From positions 72,430 through 136,429 of the forward strand of contig MNSZ01000048.1 in the NCBI GenBank assembly GCA_001916715.1: a stretch of 64,000 nt of DNA, given 5' to 3'. The notes beneath the pieces were generated by a model. That model worked only from the letters and a program-made list of their open reading frames with translations, ran no database searches and was not told the DNA's origin. This stretch comes from Firmicutes bacterium CAG:24053_14 (GTDB lineage: Bacteria > Bacillota > Clostridia > Oscillospirales > Oscillospiraceae). Of this stretch, positions 7,422-16,759 are shown in pieces; the first letter of the stretch is position 1, and each line of letters opens with the position of its first letter. Made by a program: the position numbers and the translations under genes.

Positions 7422-8444
7422 CTATTCGACGATCATAGCGTCGCCAAAAGAAAAGAATCTGTATTCTTCCTCGACAGCTACGGAATATGCATGCAGAACA
7501 TTCTCTCTTCCGGCAAGCGCAGATACAAGCATGATAAGCGTACTTTCGGGCAGATGGAAATTGGTTATAAGCGCGTCAATGCATTTGAACGTATAGCCCG
7601 GATAGATGAAAATATTTGTCCACCCGGAGCTTGCCTCCATTGTTCCGTCTGCTTTTGCAAAGCTTTCGAGCGTGCGGCATGAAGTTGTTCCGACAACAAT
7701 AACTCTGCCGCCGTTTTTCTTGGTTTCGTTAATTATATCTGCCGTTTCCTGCGGAACGATGCAGAACTCCGAGTGCATCTCGTGCTCCTCGATCTTCTCG
7801 GCCTTGACCGGTCTGAATGTTCCGAGGCCGACATGGAGCGTGACAAAGCACGTTTTCACGCCCATATCCTCTATCTCTTTAAGCAGCTCCTTTGTAAAAT
7901 GCAAACCGGCAGTCGGCGCGGCTGCGCTTCCAAGCTCGCGAGAATAAACGGTCTGATAGCGCTCCGAGTCCTGAAGCTCTTCTTTTATATAGGGCGGCAG
8001 CGGCATTTTGCCGAGCTTTTCGAGCTTTTCGATAAATATGCCCTCAAAGTGGAATTTGACGATCCTGTTTCCTCCCACGGCAACATCCATCACCGTTGCC
8101 GTAAGCTCGCCGTCACCGAATGTAAGCTCGGTTCCGGGCTTAGTCTTTCTTCCCGGACGGCTGAGGCATTCCCAGCATCCGTCGCCAAGATCGCGCAGCA
8201 GCACAAGCTCAACAAGTCCTCCGCTGAGACGGGAGCCGATCAGCCTCGCCGGCAGAACTCTGGAGTCGTTCATAACAAGGCAGTCACCTTTTTTCAGATA
8301 CTTCGTTATATCGTGAAAGTGCCCATGCTCTATCGCACCCGTTTTTTTATCCAGGTGCAGCAGGCGCGAGGAATCGCGCTTTTCAAGCGGCGTTTGAGCG
8401 ATCAGCCTCTCAGGCAGGTAAAAATCAAAATCCGATTTATTCAT
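7422..8444 (-). CDS. queA: S-adenosylmethionine:tRNA ribosyltransferase-isomerase
   Basis: QueA transfers the ribosyl moiety of SAM to preQ1-modified tRNA to give epoxyqueuosine. The 340-residue product starts NKSDFDFYLPERLIAQTPLEKRDSSRLL and carries family blocks such as GDCLVMNDSRVLPARLIG, PTAGLHFTKELL, TLHVGLGTFRPV and TNFHLPESTLIMLVSA. It lies upstream of tgt, consistent with successive action on the same tRNA. CGGAGC precedes the ATG, and a promoter with a perfect TATAAT is predicted upstream. Confidence 0.97.
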   Translation of the reverse strand: MNKSDFDFYLPERLIAQTPLEKRDSSRLLHLDKKTGAIEHGHFHDITKYLKKGDCLVMNDSRVLPARLIGSRLSGGLVELVLLRDLGDGCWECLSRPGRKTKPGTELTFGDGELTATVMDVAVGGNRIVKFHFEGIFIEKLEKLGKMPLPPYIKEELQDSERYQTVYSRELGSAAAPTAGLHFTKELLKEIEDMGVKTCFVTLHVGLGTFRPVKAEKIEEHEMHSEFCIVPQETADIINETKKNGGRVIVVGTTSCRTLESFAKADGTMEASSGWTNIFIYPGYTFKCIDALITNFHLPESTLIMLVSALAGRENVLHAYSVAVEEEYRFFSFGDAMIVE

Positions 8445-8489
8445 TGCAAAAATGCTCCGTTTTTATAATGTACAATTGCATGAGCTTAT

Positions 8490-8518
8490 ATTATAATACA
8501 AAACTCCGAATAATTCAA
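8490..8518 (-). promoter_or_regulatory. Putative promoter of queA-tgt
   Basis: TTGAAT (8513-8518) and TATAAT (8490-8495) are separated by 17 bp on the minus strand in the divergent queA/dapA gap. The leader is about 40 nt. No preQ1 riboswitch-like sequence was recognised. Confidence 0.6.
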
Positions 8519-8579
8519 CAAGTCATATGTGTGCAAGCGCAGTCATAATATTTAAGAGTACCATGATGGGGGGTATCTT

Positions 8580-9482
8580 ATGTTTAAAACTCCGATATTC
8601 AAAGGATCATGCACCGCAATCGTAACTCCGTTTAACGAAAACGGCATTGACTATGACAAAATGGCTGAGCTAATTGACTTTCAATACGATAACGGAACAT
8701 CTGCAATCGTTGTTTGCGGAACTACGGGCGAGAATGCAACGATGAGCCGCTATGAGCATGAAGAGCTTATTGAATTTACCTGCAGGCACAACGACGGGCG
8801 CATGAAAATAATCGCCGGCATAGGCAGCAACGACACCGCAAAGGCTTTGGGATTTGCGCGCTGCGCTCTGCGCTGCGACGCCGACGGTGTGCTCATGGTG
8901 ACGCCATACTACAACAAAGCAACGCAAGTCGGCTTGATAAAGCATTTTACATATGTTGCCGACAGAGTTGATATTCCGATGATCGTGTATAACGTACCGT
9001 CAAGAACGAGCGTCGGAATAAAGCTCGACACCTACATTGAGCTTTCAAAGCACCCTAACATAAACGGAGTTAAGGAAGCCTCCGGCGATTTCAGCCTTTT
9101 TGCCGCAACAAGAGCCGAGTGCGGCAACGACCTGTTCATATGGAGCGGAAACGACGACAACACCGTGCCGATGATGGCGCTTGGGGCTTTGGGTGTTATT
9201 TCGGTTGCATCAAACGTTGTTCCGGCCGCTGTTGCGAAGCTGTGTGAGCTTTGCCTCGACGGAAATTTTCTTCAGGCGCAGCAGCTTTATTACAAATATT
9301 CTCGGCTGTTTTCCGATCTGTTTATAGAAACAAACCCCATCCCGGTAAAGGCGGCAATGAAAATGATAGGCTTTGATTGCGGAAAGCTCAGGCTTCCGTT
9401 AACGGAGATATCCCCGGAGCATATGCAGCGGCTGGCCGAAAGCATGCGCGGCTGCGGCATTGGGATCAGAAGCGCAGATTAG
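8580..9482 (+). CDS. dapA: 4-hydroxy-tetrahydrodipicolinate synthase
   Basis: DapA condenses pyruvate with aspartate semialdehyde, the first committed step to diaminopimelate and lysine. The 300-residue TIM-barrel protein contains the TT pair (CGTTGE, T48-T49), Tyr137 in VYNVPSRT, the Schiff-base Lys165 in GVKEASGD and the VTPYYNK loop. GGGGGG lies just before the ATG. It reads alone on the plus strand, divergent from queA, and stops with TAG at a terminator. Its product fits the diaminopimelate-type MurE in this window. Confidence 0.97.
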   Translation: MFKTPIFKGSCTAIVTPFNENGIDYDKMAELIDFQYDNGTSAIVVCGTTGENATMSRYEHEELIEFTCRHNDGRMKIIAGIGSNDTAKALGFARCALRCDADGVLMVTPYYNKATQVGLIKHFTYVADRVDIPMIVYNVPSRTSVGIKLDTYIELSKHPNINGVKEASGDFSLFAATRAECGNDLFIWSGNDDNTVPMMALGALGVISVASNVVPAAVAKLCELCLDGNFLQAQQLYYKYSRLFSDLFIETNPIPVKAAMKMIGFDCGKLRLPLTEISPEHMQRLAESMRGCGIGIRSAD

Positions 9483-9489
9483 GAAAAAA

Positions 9490-9518
9490 CAAGGCATTGG
9501 CCCAAGTCCAATGCCTTG
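9490..9518. terminator. Terminator between dapA and the UPF0340 gene
   Basis: An 11-bp inverted repeat (9490-9500 with 9508-9518) sits between the convergent stops. Read on the minus strand it is followed by TTTTTT, so it is strongest for the UPF0340 gene; on the plus strand only a weak T-run follows. Confidence 0.8.
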
Positions 9519-9524
9519 AAAGTT

Positions 9525-10067
9525 TTATTCGGGATAATGCGCCCTTACTCCGCCTATGAGCTTCGGCCGCGTGTAAGCCGCCGTTACAAGTGCATCGCCT
9601 ATCTTCTTAACCGACAGACGCAGAGGAACGGCAACATCTTTAAGGTGCATGCCGATAAGCGTGCAGCCGATATCCATGCCGGCATGAGCTTTGACATGCT
9701 CAACCATAACCGGGTCGCTCATTCTGTCATACACGGCGGTTGCAAATGATCCGCCGGCCTTGGGCATGGGTCTTACGCAGACCTCATCAAGCATATATTT
9801 CTCGGCGGCGGCGCGCTCAACAACAAGTGCTCTGTTGAGATGCTCGCAGCACTGCGCTGCAAGATATATGCCGTTTTCGTTCAGCACCTTGAGTATAGCC
9901 TCGGCTACGACTACGCCGGTCTCGGGTGACGAGCCCTTGCCGATATGCTCGCCGAGTATCTCGCTGGACGAGCAGCCAACTACAACAAGTGAACCCTTCT
10001 TGAGCTTTGACTTTTCAACAAGCTCTCTTACTGCGTTTTCAGTTTCTATTTTTATCTGTTCGTACAT
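9525..10067 (-). CDS. UPF0340/TIGR01440 family protein (YwlG-like)
   Basis: The 180-residue protein belongs by eye to the UPF0340 (DUF436, TIGR01440) family, of unknown function. Conserved-looking blocks are VVVGCSSSEILGEHIGK, GIYLAAQCCEHLNRALVVE, AHAGMDIGCTLIGMHLK and PKLIGGVRAHYPE. The ATG at 10067 was chosen because AGGAG abuts an ATG three codons upstream too closely. The conserved Cys pair (CCEHLNR) suggests metal or substrate binding, but this is inference. No operon partner is adjacent. Confidence 0.8.
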   Translation of the reverse strand: MYEQIKIETENAVRELVEKSKLKKGSLVVVGCSSSEILGEHIGKGSSPETGVVVAEAILKVLNENGIYLAAQCCEHLNRALVVERAAAEKYMLDEVCVRPMPKAGGSFATAVYDRMSDPVMVEHVKAHAGMDIGCTLIGMHLKDVAVPLRLSVKKIGDALVTAAYTRPKLIGGVRAHYPE

Positions 10068-10109
10068 TGCAATCATCTCCTACATAAATACTAACACATT
10101 TCCGGCCGT

Positions 10110-10138
10110 TTGACAATATGCCCTGCAAATAGTATAAT
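10110..10138 (+). promoter_or_regulatory. Perfect-consensus promoter of the DUF3048 lipoprotein gene
   Basis: TTGACA (10110-10115), a 17-bp spacer and TATAAT (10133-10138) match the housekeeping consensus at all twelve positions. Strong constitutive expression is expected. Confidence 0.8.
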
Positions 10139-10187
10139 TAATTAGCCATATTTCCAAGCAAATCTACAAAATGTGAGGTGTTTTAAT

Positions 10188-11261
10188 TTGAAGAGAATAC
10201 TGGCATTCGTTCTTTCGGTTCTTATGGTGCTATGCCTGTTTGCAGGCTGCGGCAAGGATGAAGAAAAGTCCCCCAACGCGCCCGATGTCAACGGTGACGG
10301 ACTGAACAAGAACGAAGTAGTGAGCGGTCCTATCAATCCACTGACGGGCGAAAAGGTCAGCGAGGACAAGAGCGATCTGCGTCCGTACTGTGTTATGATA
10401 AACAACCACCCCGACGCACGTCCCTCTGTCGGCCTGTCGCAGGCTTCGATCATCTATGAAGCGCTTGCAGAAGGCGGCATTACCCGTATGATGGCTGTGT
10501 TTAATGACGTTGACGGAATAACCGTCGGCTCGCTGCGCAGTGCAAGACCGTATTACATCAGCATGGCTCAGGCTTATGACGCGATCTACATTCACGCCGG
10601 CGGAAGCGAGCAGGCATATTCGGACATAAAGACACTCGGCATTGACAACATGGACGGTGTACGCGGCGCTCGTTCCGGTGAAGCTTCCAGCTACTACCGC
10701 GATCAGACTCGTCTCAGCCAGGGCAAGAACGTTGAGCACACCCTGTTTGCCGACGGCAGCAAGCTTGCCTCCTTCTGCAAGAACAATTACGAGCTCAAGC
10801 ACGACAGCAGCTATGACAACACCTACGGTCTCAGCTTTGCAGAGGATGCCGTTTCCCAGTGCACAAGCTCTTCGGCCGACTTCACCGTTTACTACTCTTA
10901 TTACAATACGACCTTTAAGTATGACGCGGACAAGAAATGCTACCATGCATTTATAAGCGGAGATGAGTATATAGACGGCGGAAATAACAGCTCGATAGAC
11001 CTTGCAAATGTCATAGTCCTCAATATTCCCACCAAGACCATTGACAGCTACGGCCGTCAGGCCATGGAGCTCACAGGCTCCGGCACCGGATATTTCTTCA
11101 CCGGCGGAAAATATGTTGAGATCAACTGGACTCGCGCCGACCGTGCGGATAACTTCCACTACACGCTCAAGGACGGCACTCCCCTTAACCTGAGCGTCGG
11201 TAAGACCTGGATCAGCATTGCTCCGCTTGACAGCACCAAGGGAATAGTTTTCAACGGATAA
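10188..11261 (+). CDS. DUF3048 domain lipoprotein (YerB-like)
   Basis: The start is a TTG at 10188 placed 7 nt after GAGGTG. The 357-residue product begins with a basic residue pair, a hydrophobic core and the lipobox LFAGC, so it is an exported lipoprotein. The mature part begins with an acidic linker and continues with the DUF3048 signature (NPLTGEKVSED..RPYCVMINNHPDARP, SQASIIYEALAEGGITRMMAVF, GSLRSARPYYI). The role of the family is not established; Bacillus YerB is a membrane lipoprotein. The gene is monocistronic with a perfect promoter and its own terminator. Confidence 0.88.
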   Translation: MKRILAFVLSVLMVLCLFAGCGKDEEKSPNAPDVNGDGLNKNEVVSGPINPLTGEKVSEDKSDLRPYCVMINNHPDARPSVGLSQASIIYEALAEGGITRMMAVFNDVDGITVGSLRSARPYYISMAQAYDAIYIHAGGSEQAYSDIKTLGIDNMDGVRGARSGEASSYYRDQTRLSQGKNVEHTLFADGSKLASFCKNNYELKHDSSYDNTYGLSFAEDAVSQCTSSSADFTVYYSYYNTTFKYDADKKCYHAFISGDEYIDGGNNSSIDLANVIVLNIPTKTIDSYGRQAMELTGSGTGYFFTGGKYVEINWTRADRADNFHYTLKDGTPLNLSVGKTWISIAPLDSTKGIVFNG

Positions 11262-11274
11262 TTTTACATTATTT

Positions 11275-11301
11275 AAGCGCTGCGAAAAACTCGCAGCGCT
11301 T
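11275..11301 (+). terminator. Intrinsic terminator of the DUF3048 gene
   Basis: An 11-bp perfect stem (11275-11285 with 11291-11301, loop AAAAC) is followed by ATTTTTATTTT on the plus strand. It lies just beyond the convergent ribF stop and could weakly serve that strand too. Confidence 0.85.
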
Positions 11302-11305
11302 ATTT

Positions 11306-12202
11306 TTATTTTATTCGTTCAAAATACTCTCTTGTTGTTTGGGCATCACTCTTTATCTGGGCTGCAAGTTCGTTGACATCGTCAAACTTTCGCTCGGGGC
11401 GAAGGAATTTATAGAAATCAATGCGCGCACGGTGGCCGTAAAGATTTCCACAGAAATCAAGCAAAAAGCTCTCTACATTCACGTTGCCCGAATCACTGAC
11501 GGTGGGGCGAATGCCGACGTTTGTGACTGACATATACTCCTGCCCGTCAATATATGCCTTTGCGGCATACACTCCGTGGCGAGGAATTATAACTCCCTGC
11601 GGAAAGCTCATATTTATTGTCGGCGTACCCATCTTCGTTCCGAGGTGATAGCCTGTGCGTATAACATCGGTGAGCGTATGCGGATGGCCGAGGTATTCAT
11701 TGGCTTTTTCCATCTCTCCGGTTTCGATGAGCTGCCGTATAAGCGTTGAGCTTACAACAACACCGTCGCGGCAGACAGCCGGTATAATATCGCATCCGAC
11801 ACCGCGCTCTGCGCAGTAAGCTTTAAGCTTTTCGGCCGTACCGAGGCCTTTGTATCCAAAGCAGAAATCGTGCCCCACGACGATCCATCGGAGATTCATC
11901 TCGTCAATAAGCTCGTCAATGAAATCCTGCCAATCCATATGCATGACGCGCTGGTTAAAGTGGATAACAACAACATCATCTATGCCAAAGCAGCGGCTGA
12001 GTATGTTCTCTCTGTCTTCGGCGCTGTTGATAAGCGGCACGGTTTTTTTGAAAACAAGGTTATCGGGGTGAACATCAAATGTAAGCACGGCAGGCTCTGC
12101 GCCCGTCTCTTCCGCGCGCTGCTTTATCTTGTTGATAAGCGCTGCGTGTCCGACATGTATGCCGTCAAAAAAGCCCAGCGCCATTACTTTCTGTTTTGTC
12201 AT
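11306..12202 (-). CDS. ribF: Bifunctional riboflavin kinase/FAD synthetase
   Basis: RibF phosphorylates riboflavin to FMN and adenylates it to FAD. The 298-residue protein has an N-terminal nucleotidyltransferase domain (ALGFFDGIHVGHAALI, VVGHDFCFGYKGLG, VVSSTLIRQLIETGEM) and a C-terminal flavokinase domain (GTKMGTPTINM, GVYAAKAYIDG, FYKFLRPERKFDDVNEL). It overlaps truB by 4 bp and ends the long rimP-nusA-infB operon, an arrangement common in Firmicutes. Its cofactors supply the many flavoproteins of this window. Confidence 0.96.
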   Translation of the reverse strand: MTKQKVMALGFFDGIHVGHAALINKIKQRAEETGAEPAVLTFDVHPDNLVFKKTVPLINSAEDRENILSRCFGIDDVVVIHFNQRVMHMDWQDFIDELIDEMNLRWIVVGHDFCFGYKGLGTAEKLKAYCAERGVGCDIIPAVCRDGVVVSSTLIRQLIETGEMEKANEYLGHPHTLTDVIRTGYHLGTKMGTPTINMSFPQGVIIPRHGVYAAKAYIDGQEYMSVTNVGIRPTVSDSGNVNVESFLLDFCGNLYGHRARIDFYKFLRPERKFDDVNELAAQIKSDAQTTREYFERIK

Positions 12203-13074
12203 TGGCTAACCTCAAAAAAGCTTTTTATTGTTTTTAGTTTTCCGTTTTCGGCCTTGCCTACCAGCAGAAATTCGCCTGATTCGGAATACACTCTGTAGTC
12301 ACAGTCATGTGCGGAGATTTTTATTATATTGCCGGTTTTCAGACGCTTTGCTGCGCTCTCAGGCACTTTAAGCTCAGGCAAAGCAGAAAAAAGAGTGTCC
12401 ACAGGCAGCATTATGTCAACCATCCGTCCATCATTTGCAGCATTTTCGACTTCGTCGATGCTGTGCGCATCTTCAATTGAAAACGCGCCGGCGCTTATCC
12501 TTCTAAGGCTGCTCATGCATGCGCCGCAGCCGAGAGAAGCACCGATATCATTGCACAAAGTGCGCACATATGTTCCCTTTGAGCAGGCGATTTTTAATAG
12601 ATAATCGCCGCCTTCTCTGCCGATGATCTCGATCGACGAGACTGTAATTTTTCTGGGGGTGCGCTCAACGCTTTGGCCTTTGCGCGCAAGCTCATACAGC
12701 TTTTTGCCGCCGATCTTGACTGCCGAATACATCGGAGGTATCTGCTCAATATCCCCAACAAAGCCGTTTACGGCCCTGTACACAGCTTCTTCATCCGGTA
12801 GGTCACTGCATTCAGAGATAACATTTCCGCTTATGTCCTGCGTATCCGTACTCAGCCCAAGGCGAAGTCCGGCGATATACTCCTTACTGTCGGCCTCGGC
12901 AAATTCCACTGCTCTGGTCGCTCTGCCGACAAAAACAACGAGCAGCCCAGTTGCAAGCGGGTCAAGCGTTCCTGAGTGTCCGATGCGCCGCTCATGCAGT
13001 ATGCCGCGCAGCTTTGCAACAACATCATGGCTCGTCCAACCCTGCGGCTTATCGATGAGGATGATCCCGTTCAT
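12199..13074 (-). CDS. truB: tRNA pseudouridine(55) synthase
   Basis: TruB makes the TpsiC-loop pseudouridine. The 291-residue product has motif I (IDKPQGWTSHDVV), the catalytic aspartate region GHSGTLDPLATGLL, and the KGTYVRTLCNDIG motif, with a short C-terminal PUA-like domain. The ATG at 13074 overlaps the nrnA stop (TGATG), indicating translational coupling; an in-frame TTG one codon upstream is an alternative. It sits between nrnA and ribF in the ribosome-maturation operon. Confidence 0.95.
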   Translation of the reverse strand: MNGIILIDKPQGWTSHDVVAKLRGILHERRIGHSGTLDPLATGLLVVFVGRATRAVEFAEADSKEYIAGLRLGLSTDTQDISGNVISECSDLPDEEAVYRAVNGFVGDIEQIPPMYSAVKIGGKKLYELARKGQSVERTPRKITVSSIEIIGREGGDYLLKIACSKGTYVRTLCNDIGASLGCGACMSSLRRISAGAFSIEDAHSIDEVENAANDGRMVDIMLPVDTLFSALPELKVPESAAKRLKTGNIIKISAHDCDYRVYSESGEFLLVGKAENGKLKTIKSFFEVSQ

Positions 13075-14003
13075 CAAAGCACCTCGCCTATGGCGGAGAT
13101 GAGCATATCAAGCGTTTTTTCGGGAGATGCTTCTATCGTACAGCCTGAGGCCATTTTATGTCCGCCGCCGCCAAAATGGGCGCAGAGCGCGCTGCTGTCG
13201 AAAACTTTTTGCGATCGAACAGACACCTTGCACTTTTTATCTCCCATTTCGCGTATAACAAGGCTGACAACGCATCCTTCAACCTTGCCCGGTATACCTG
13301 CAATATCATCGCAGTCGTTTTCCGTTGCCCCGGCATCGCTCATCATTTTGCGCGTCACCGTTGCGGCAACAACTTCCCCATCAAAGAAGTATTTCAGTCC
13401 CGAAAGTATGCTGCCCTCAAGCGTCATTCTCGCCCGTGAGACCTGCCTGAAAAGATCAAAATTAAGCTTCTGCACCTCAGCGCCGTACTGCAAAATCTCG
13501 CTTGCCGCCGCAAACGTTTCGCTCGTTACATTTGCATAGCGGAAGCAACCACAATCGGTTGACACTGCCATGTACAAAAGGCTTGCCTCCTGCGCCGTAA
13601 CATCGCCGCAGAGCGCTTTTATGACCTCAAGTACGATCTCGCCGCACGAGGCTTTGCTGCCGTCAAGCAGAAGCTTTTCGGCATAATGCGAGTTTGACGG
13701 GTGGTGGTCAATGCATACGTCAACCGTTCCGGTAAAGCCCGTCGGCAGCATATGCGCTTCGGCAACATCCACCGCCAGAGTGCATGCAAAATCAAAATTA
13801 TCGGACACGAAGTACTTTACATATTTAAAATACTTCGGTGTAATATCCGGATTATTAAAAAGCGCGGCATTTTTGCCCGTTCTGCGCAGCGCCGAGCACA
13901 GCGCCGCGGCGCCGCCGAGCGTATCGCCATCCGGGCGGATATGGGTCAGGATGAGAATGTCATCATGTTCATTAAGCCACGCGGCACATTCTTTGATATT
14001 CAT
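13074..14003 (-). CDS. nrnA: DHH-family oligoribonuclease/phosphoesterase NrnA
   Basis: NrnA-type DHH/DHHA1 proteins degrade short RNA oligomers and can hydrolyse pAp. The 309-residue product has the N-terminal metal motif THIRPDGDTLGG, the DHH block CIDHHPSN, an acidic VSTDCGCFR segment and the C-terminal DHHA1 motif FGGGGHKMASGC. It starts at an ATG overlapping the rbfA stop (ATGA). In many Firmicutes nrnA follows rbfA, as here. Confidence 0.92.
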   Translation of the reverse strand: MNIKECAAWLNEHDDILILTHIRPDGDTLGGAAALCSALRRTGKNAALFNNPDITPKYFKYVKYFVSDNFDFACTLAVDVAEAHMLPTGFTGTVDVCIDHHPSNSHYAEKLLLDGSKASCGEIVLEVIKALCGDVTAQEASLLYMAVSTDCGCFRYANVTSETFAAASEILQYGAEVQKLNFDLFRQVSRARMTLEGSILSGLKYFFDGEVVAATVTRKMMSDAGATENDCDDIAGIPGKVEGCVVSLVIREMGDKKCKVSVRSQKVFDSSALCAHFGGGGHKMASGCTIEASPEKTLDMLISAIGEVL

Positions 14004-14362
14004 TCTTCGTCCTCATCGTGTTTAATATCAAGGCTGCTTATGATCTCGTTGATATGCGCGCCGTATTCGATGCTGTGATCGATCTCAAATACAGGTTCCG
14101 GGGTATTTCGAAGCTTGAGCGAGTTTCCAAGCTCACGTCTAAGCCAGCCCGACGCAGATTTGAGTCCCTTCTTGAACTCTTTTTCGTTTTTCAATCCCAT
14201 TACGGAAAGCCATATCTTGCAATAGCGCATATCGCCCGTTGTTTCAACGCGCGTTACACTTATCATGCCCTGATTCACCCGCGGATCCTTGATCTCGCGC
14301 AGAAGCTTGCTCATAATGAGTTGAATATCATCGTTTGTTCTTGCTAATTTATTTGAGGGCAT
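14000..14362 (-). CDS. rbfA: 30S ribosome-binding factor RbfA
   Basis: RbfA is a KH-type factor needed for 16S rRNA 5' end maturation. The ATG at 14362 follows AGGAGGAGAAAT and gives a normal 120-residue protein (KLARTNDDIQLIMSKLLREIKDPRV, then the RVETTGDMRYCKIWLSV core). The C-terminal tail is acidic (KHDEDEE). A GC-rich hairpin lies between it and infB upstream. It overlaps nrnA by 4 bp. Confidence 0.95.
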   Translation of the reverse strand: MPSNKLARTNDDIQLIMSKLLREIKDPRVNQGMISVTRVETTGDMRYCKIWLSVMGLKNEKEFKKGLKSASGWLRRELGNSLKLRNTPEPVFEIDHSIEYGAHINEIISSLDIKHDEDEE

Positions 14363-14385
14363 ATTTCTCCTCCTGTATCTATGCG

Positions 14386-14410
14386 TTGGGCGGCCTGAAC
14401 GACCGCCCAA
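14386..14410 (-). other. GC-rich intercistronic hairpin between infB and rbfA
   Basis: An 8-bp inverted repeat TTGGGCGG/CCGCCCAA (14386-14393 with 14403-14410) follows the infB stop region. It lacks a U-run, so it is more likely an RNA-stability or processing element than a terminator. Confidence 0.45.
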
Positions 14411-14419
14411 AACTATTTA

Positions 14420-16759
14420 TCAGACTTTTACCTGCTCCATAACGAAGCACTCAATAATGTCGCCGACCTTGATGTCGTTGAATTTTTCGACCTGCATGCC
14501 GCATTCGTATCCGCTGGCAACTTCCTTGACATCGTCCTTAAAGCGGCGCAGAGATGCAAGCTCGCCCTCATGGATAACGATGTTATCACGCAATACACGA
14601 ACCGAACAGCCACGCTGGATCTTACCGTCAAGGACATAGCATCCGGTGACTGTGCCGACCTTGGAGACCTTATAAGTCTCGCGAACCTCGGCATGGCCGA
14701 TTATGACTTCCTCAAACTTCGGCGCGAGCATGCCCTTCATTGCTGCCTCGATCTCATTAATGCAGTCGTAAATTACGCGATACATGCGCATATCGACATT
14801 CGCTCTTGCGGCACTGTCGCGTGCGGCATTGTCCGGACGAACATTGAAGCCGACGATTATTGCGCCGGATGTGGCAGCGAGCATAACATCGGATTCATTG
14901 ATTGCGCCGACGCCGCTGTGGATGACCTTAACGCACACTTCGTCGTTTGTGATTTTTTCAAGCGATGCTTTAACGGCCTCGGCAGAACCCTGAACATCGG
15001 CCTTAACGATGATGTTGAGAGTTTTCATCTCACCGGCCTGGATCTGGCTGAACAGATCCTCAAGGCTTACCTTCTTGCTGCTTCCGAACGCAGCGTTCTT
15101 CTGCTGAGTCTTTCGCTCTTCAACAAGCTCGCGAGCCATGCGCTCATCGGCAACGGCATTAAATGTATCACCTGCACTGGGGACCTCGGACATGCCGGAT
15201 ATCTCAACTGGAACCGAGGGGCCTGCCTCGGTGATGCGAACGCCCTTATCGTTTATCATCGTGCGCACACGGCCGACGGCGGTACCGGCAATGATGATAT
15301 CGCCGAGCTTAAGCGTACCGTTCTGGACAAGAACGGTCATGATCGGGCCGCGGCCCTTATCAAGTCTCGCCTCGATGACGGCGCCCTTTGCGGCGCGGTT
15401 GGGGTTGGCCTTGAGTTCCTGAACCTCTGCAAGTATAACGAGGTTTTCGAGCAGATTATCTATGCCCTCGCCGGTTTTGGCCGATATCGGGCACACGATC
15501 GTTTCACCGCCCCATTCTTCGGGAACTATATCATATTCGGTAAGCTGCTGCTTAATACGCTCGGGGTTTGCGCCGACCGTGTCCATCTTGTTGATAGCGA
15601 CAACAAGCGGAATGCCGGCTGCCTTGGCGTGGTTAATGCTCTCAATGGTCTGCGGCATAATGCCGTCGTCGGCAGCAACAACGAGTATTGCGATATCGGT
15701 GACCATTGCGCCGCGCGCACGCATGGATGTAAATGCCTCATGGCCCGGAGTATCCAGGAAGGTTATGGGACTGCCGTTGATTTCAACGGTATATGCGCCG
15801 ATATGCTGGGTTATGCCGCCCGCCTCACCGGATGCAACGTTTGCATGGCGGATATAGTCAAGCAGTGAGGTCTTGCCGTGGTCGACGTGACCCATAACAA
15901 CAACGACCGGAGCACGGCCGACGAGCTCGTCTGCGCTGTCTTCATGATCGTCTATAAGCTTCTCTTCGACGGTCACAACGACTTCCTTTTCGACCTTGCA
16001 GCCGAATTCCATTGCAACCAGTGCCGCAGTGTCGTAATCGACAACGTCGGAAACGGATGCAAAAACACCGAGCTTTATAAGGCGCTTTATGACCTCGCCG
16101 GCAGATTTCTTCATTCTTGCAGCCAGCTCACCGACGTTGATCTCGTCCGGTATCATTACCTTGAGCTGCTGCTTCTTAGCGATCTCAAGCTGGAGCTTCT
16201 GCATCTTATCGCGCTCTTCCTGACGGCGCTTTGCCGATGCTGCCTGACCCTGCTGGCGCTGCTTTGCCTTGTTGACGATCTTCTCCTTGCCGCCTTTGCG
16301 GTCGCGGTCACGGTTGCGGCTCTTGTCGCCGGCCATGTTGTCGAACTTCTCGTCATACTTGGCTATGTTCACCGCTGCACTGCCTCGGGTATCGACAACG
16401 CGCTTCTCCGCTACCTGGCGCGGAACATGCGGCTTATTCTCTTTTTCCTTCTTTTCGGGAGCCGGCTGCTGCGCGGTGTGTGCTTTCTCGGCAGGCTTTG
16501 CAGCAGCGGTCTTTTCCTGCTTTTTCTCGGCAGGCTTTGCCTCTCCGGCCTTCGGCGCGGACGCAAATATATCCGCAAGACTTTCGGCCTGATTATGCTG
16601 GGTCAGATATTCAAATATAACGTCAAGCTCGTTGTTTTCAAGAACCTGCATGTGGTTTTTAGGAGTCGTAGCATAATCCGTTAATATCTGAGTTATCACC
16701 TTGGATGTGGTGTTAAAGTCTTTTGCTACCTCGTGTACTCTGTATTTAATCATGCTCAT
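14420..16759 (-). CDS. infB: Translation initiation factor IF-2
   Basis: IF-2 is the GTPase that places initiator tRNA on the 30S subunit. The 779-residue protein has the IF2_N module (about 1-55), a low-complexity Lys/Ala/Glu linker (about 65-195), a second IF2_N module (about 200-255), and the GTPase with G1 GHVDHGKT (290-297), DTPGH (336-340) and NKMD (390-393), followed by the beta-barrel and C-domains. The start ATG overlaps the L7Ae-gene stop by 4 bp and is 8 nt from AGGAGG. It is the largest gene of the rimP operon. Confidence 0.97.
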   Translation of the reverse strand: MSMIKYRVHEVAKDFNTTSKVITQILTDYATTPKNHMQVLENNELDVIFEYLTQHNQAESLADIFASAPKAGEAKPAEKKQEKTAAAKPAEKAHTAQQPAPEKKEKENKPHVPRQVAEKRVVDTRGSAAVNIAKYDEKFDNMAGDKSRNRDRDRKGGKEKIVNKAKQRQQGQAASAKRRQEERDKMQKLQLEIAKKQQLKVMIPDEINVGELAARMKKSAGEVIKRLIKLGVFASVSDVVDYDTAALVAMEFGCKVEKEVVVTVEEKLIDDHEDSADELVGRAPVVVVMGHVDHGKTSLLDYIRHANVASGEAGGITQHIGAYTVEINGSPITFLDTPGHEAFTSMRARGAMVTDIAILVVAADDGIMPQTIESINHAKAAGIPLVVAINKMDTVGANPERIKQQLTEYDIVPEEWGGETIVCPISAKTGEGIDNLLENLVILAEVQELKANPNRAAKGAVIEARLDKGRGPIMTVLVQNGTLKLGDIIIAGTAVGRVRTMINDKGVRITEAGPSVPVEISGMSEVPSAGDTFNAVADERMARELVEERKTQQKNAAFGSSKKVSLEDLFSQIQAGEMKTLNIIVKADVQGSAEAVKASLEKITNDEVCVKVIHSGVGAINESDVMLAATSGAIIVGFNVRPDNAARDSAARANVDMRMYRVIYDCINEIEAAMKGMLAPKFEEVIIGHAEVRETYKVSKVGTVTGCYVLDGKIQRGCSVRVLRDNIVIHEGELASLRRFKDDVKEVASGYECGMQVEKFNDIKVGDIIECFVMEQVKV

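Noticed and set aside
14570..15868. A 432-codon plus-strand frame within infB, and a 409-codon one (24061-25290) within ftsZ.
   Set aside because: Both lie wholly opposite conserved genes, lack ribosome binding sites and contain no recognisable domain.
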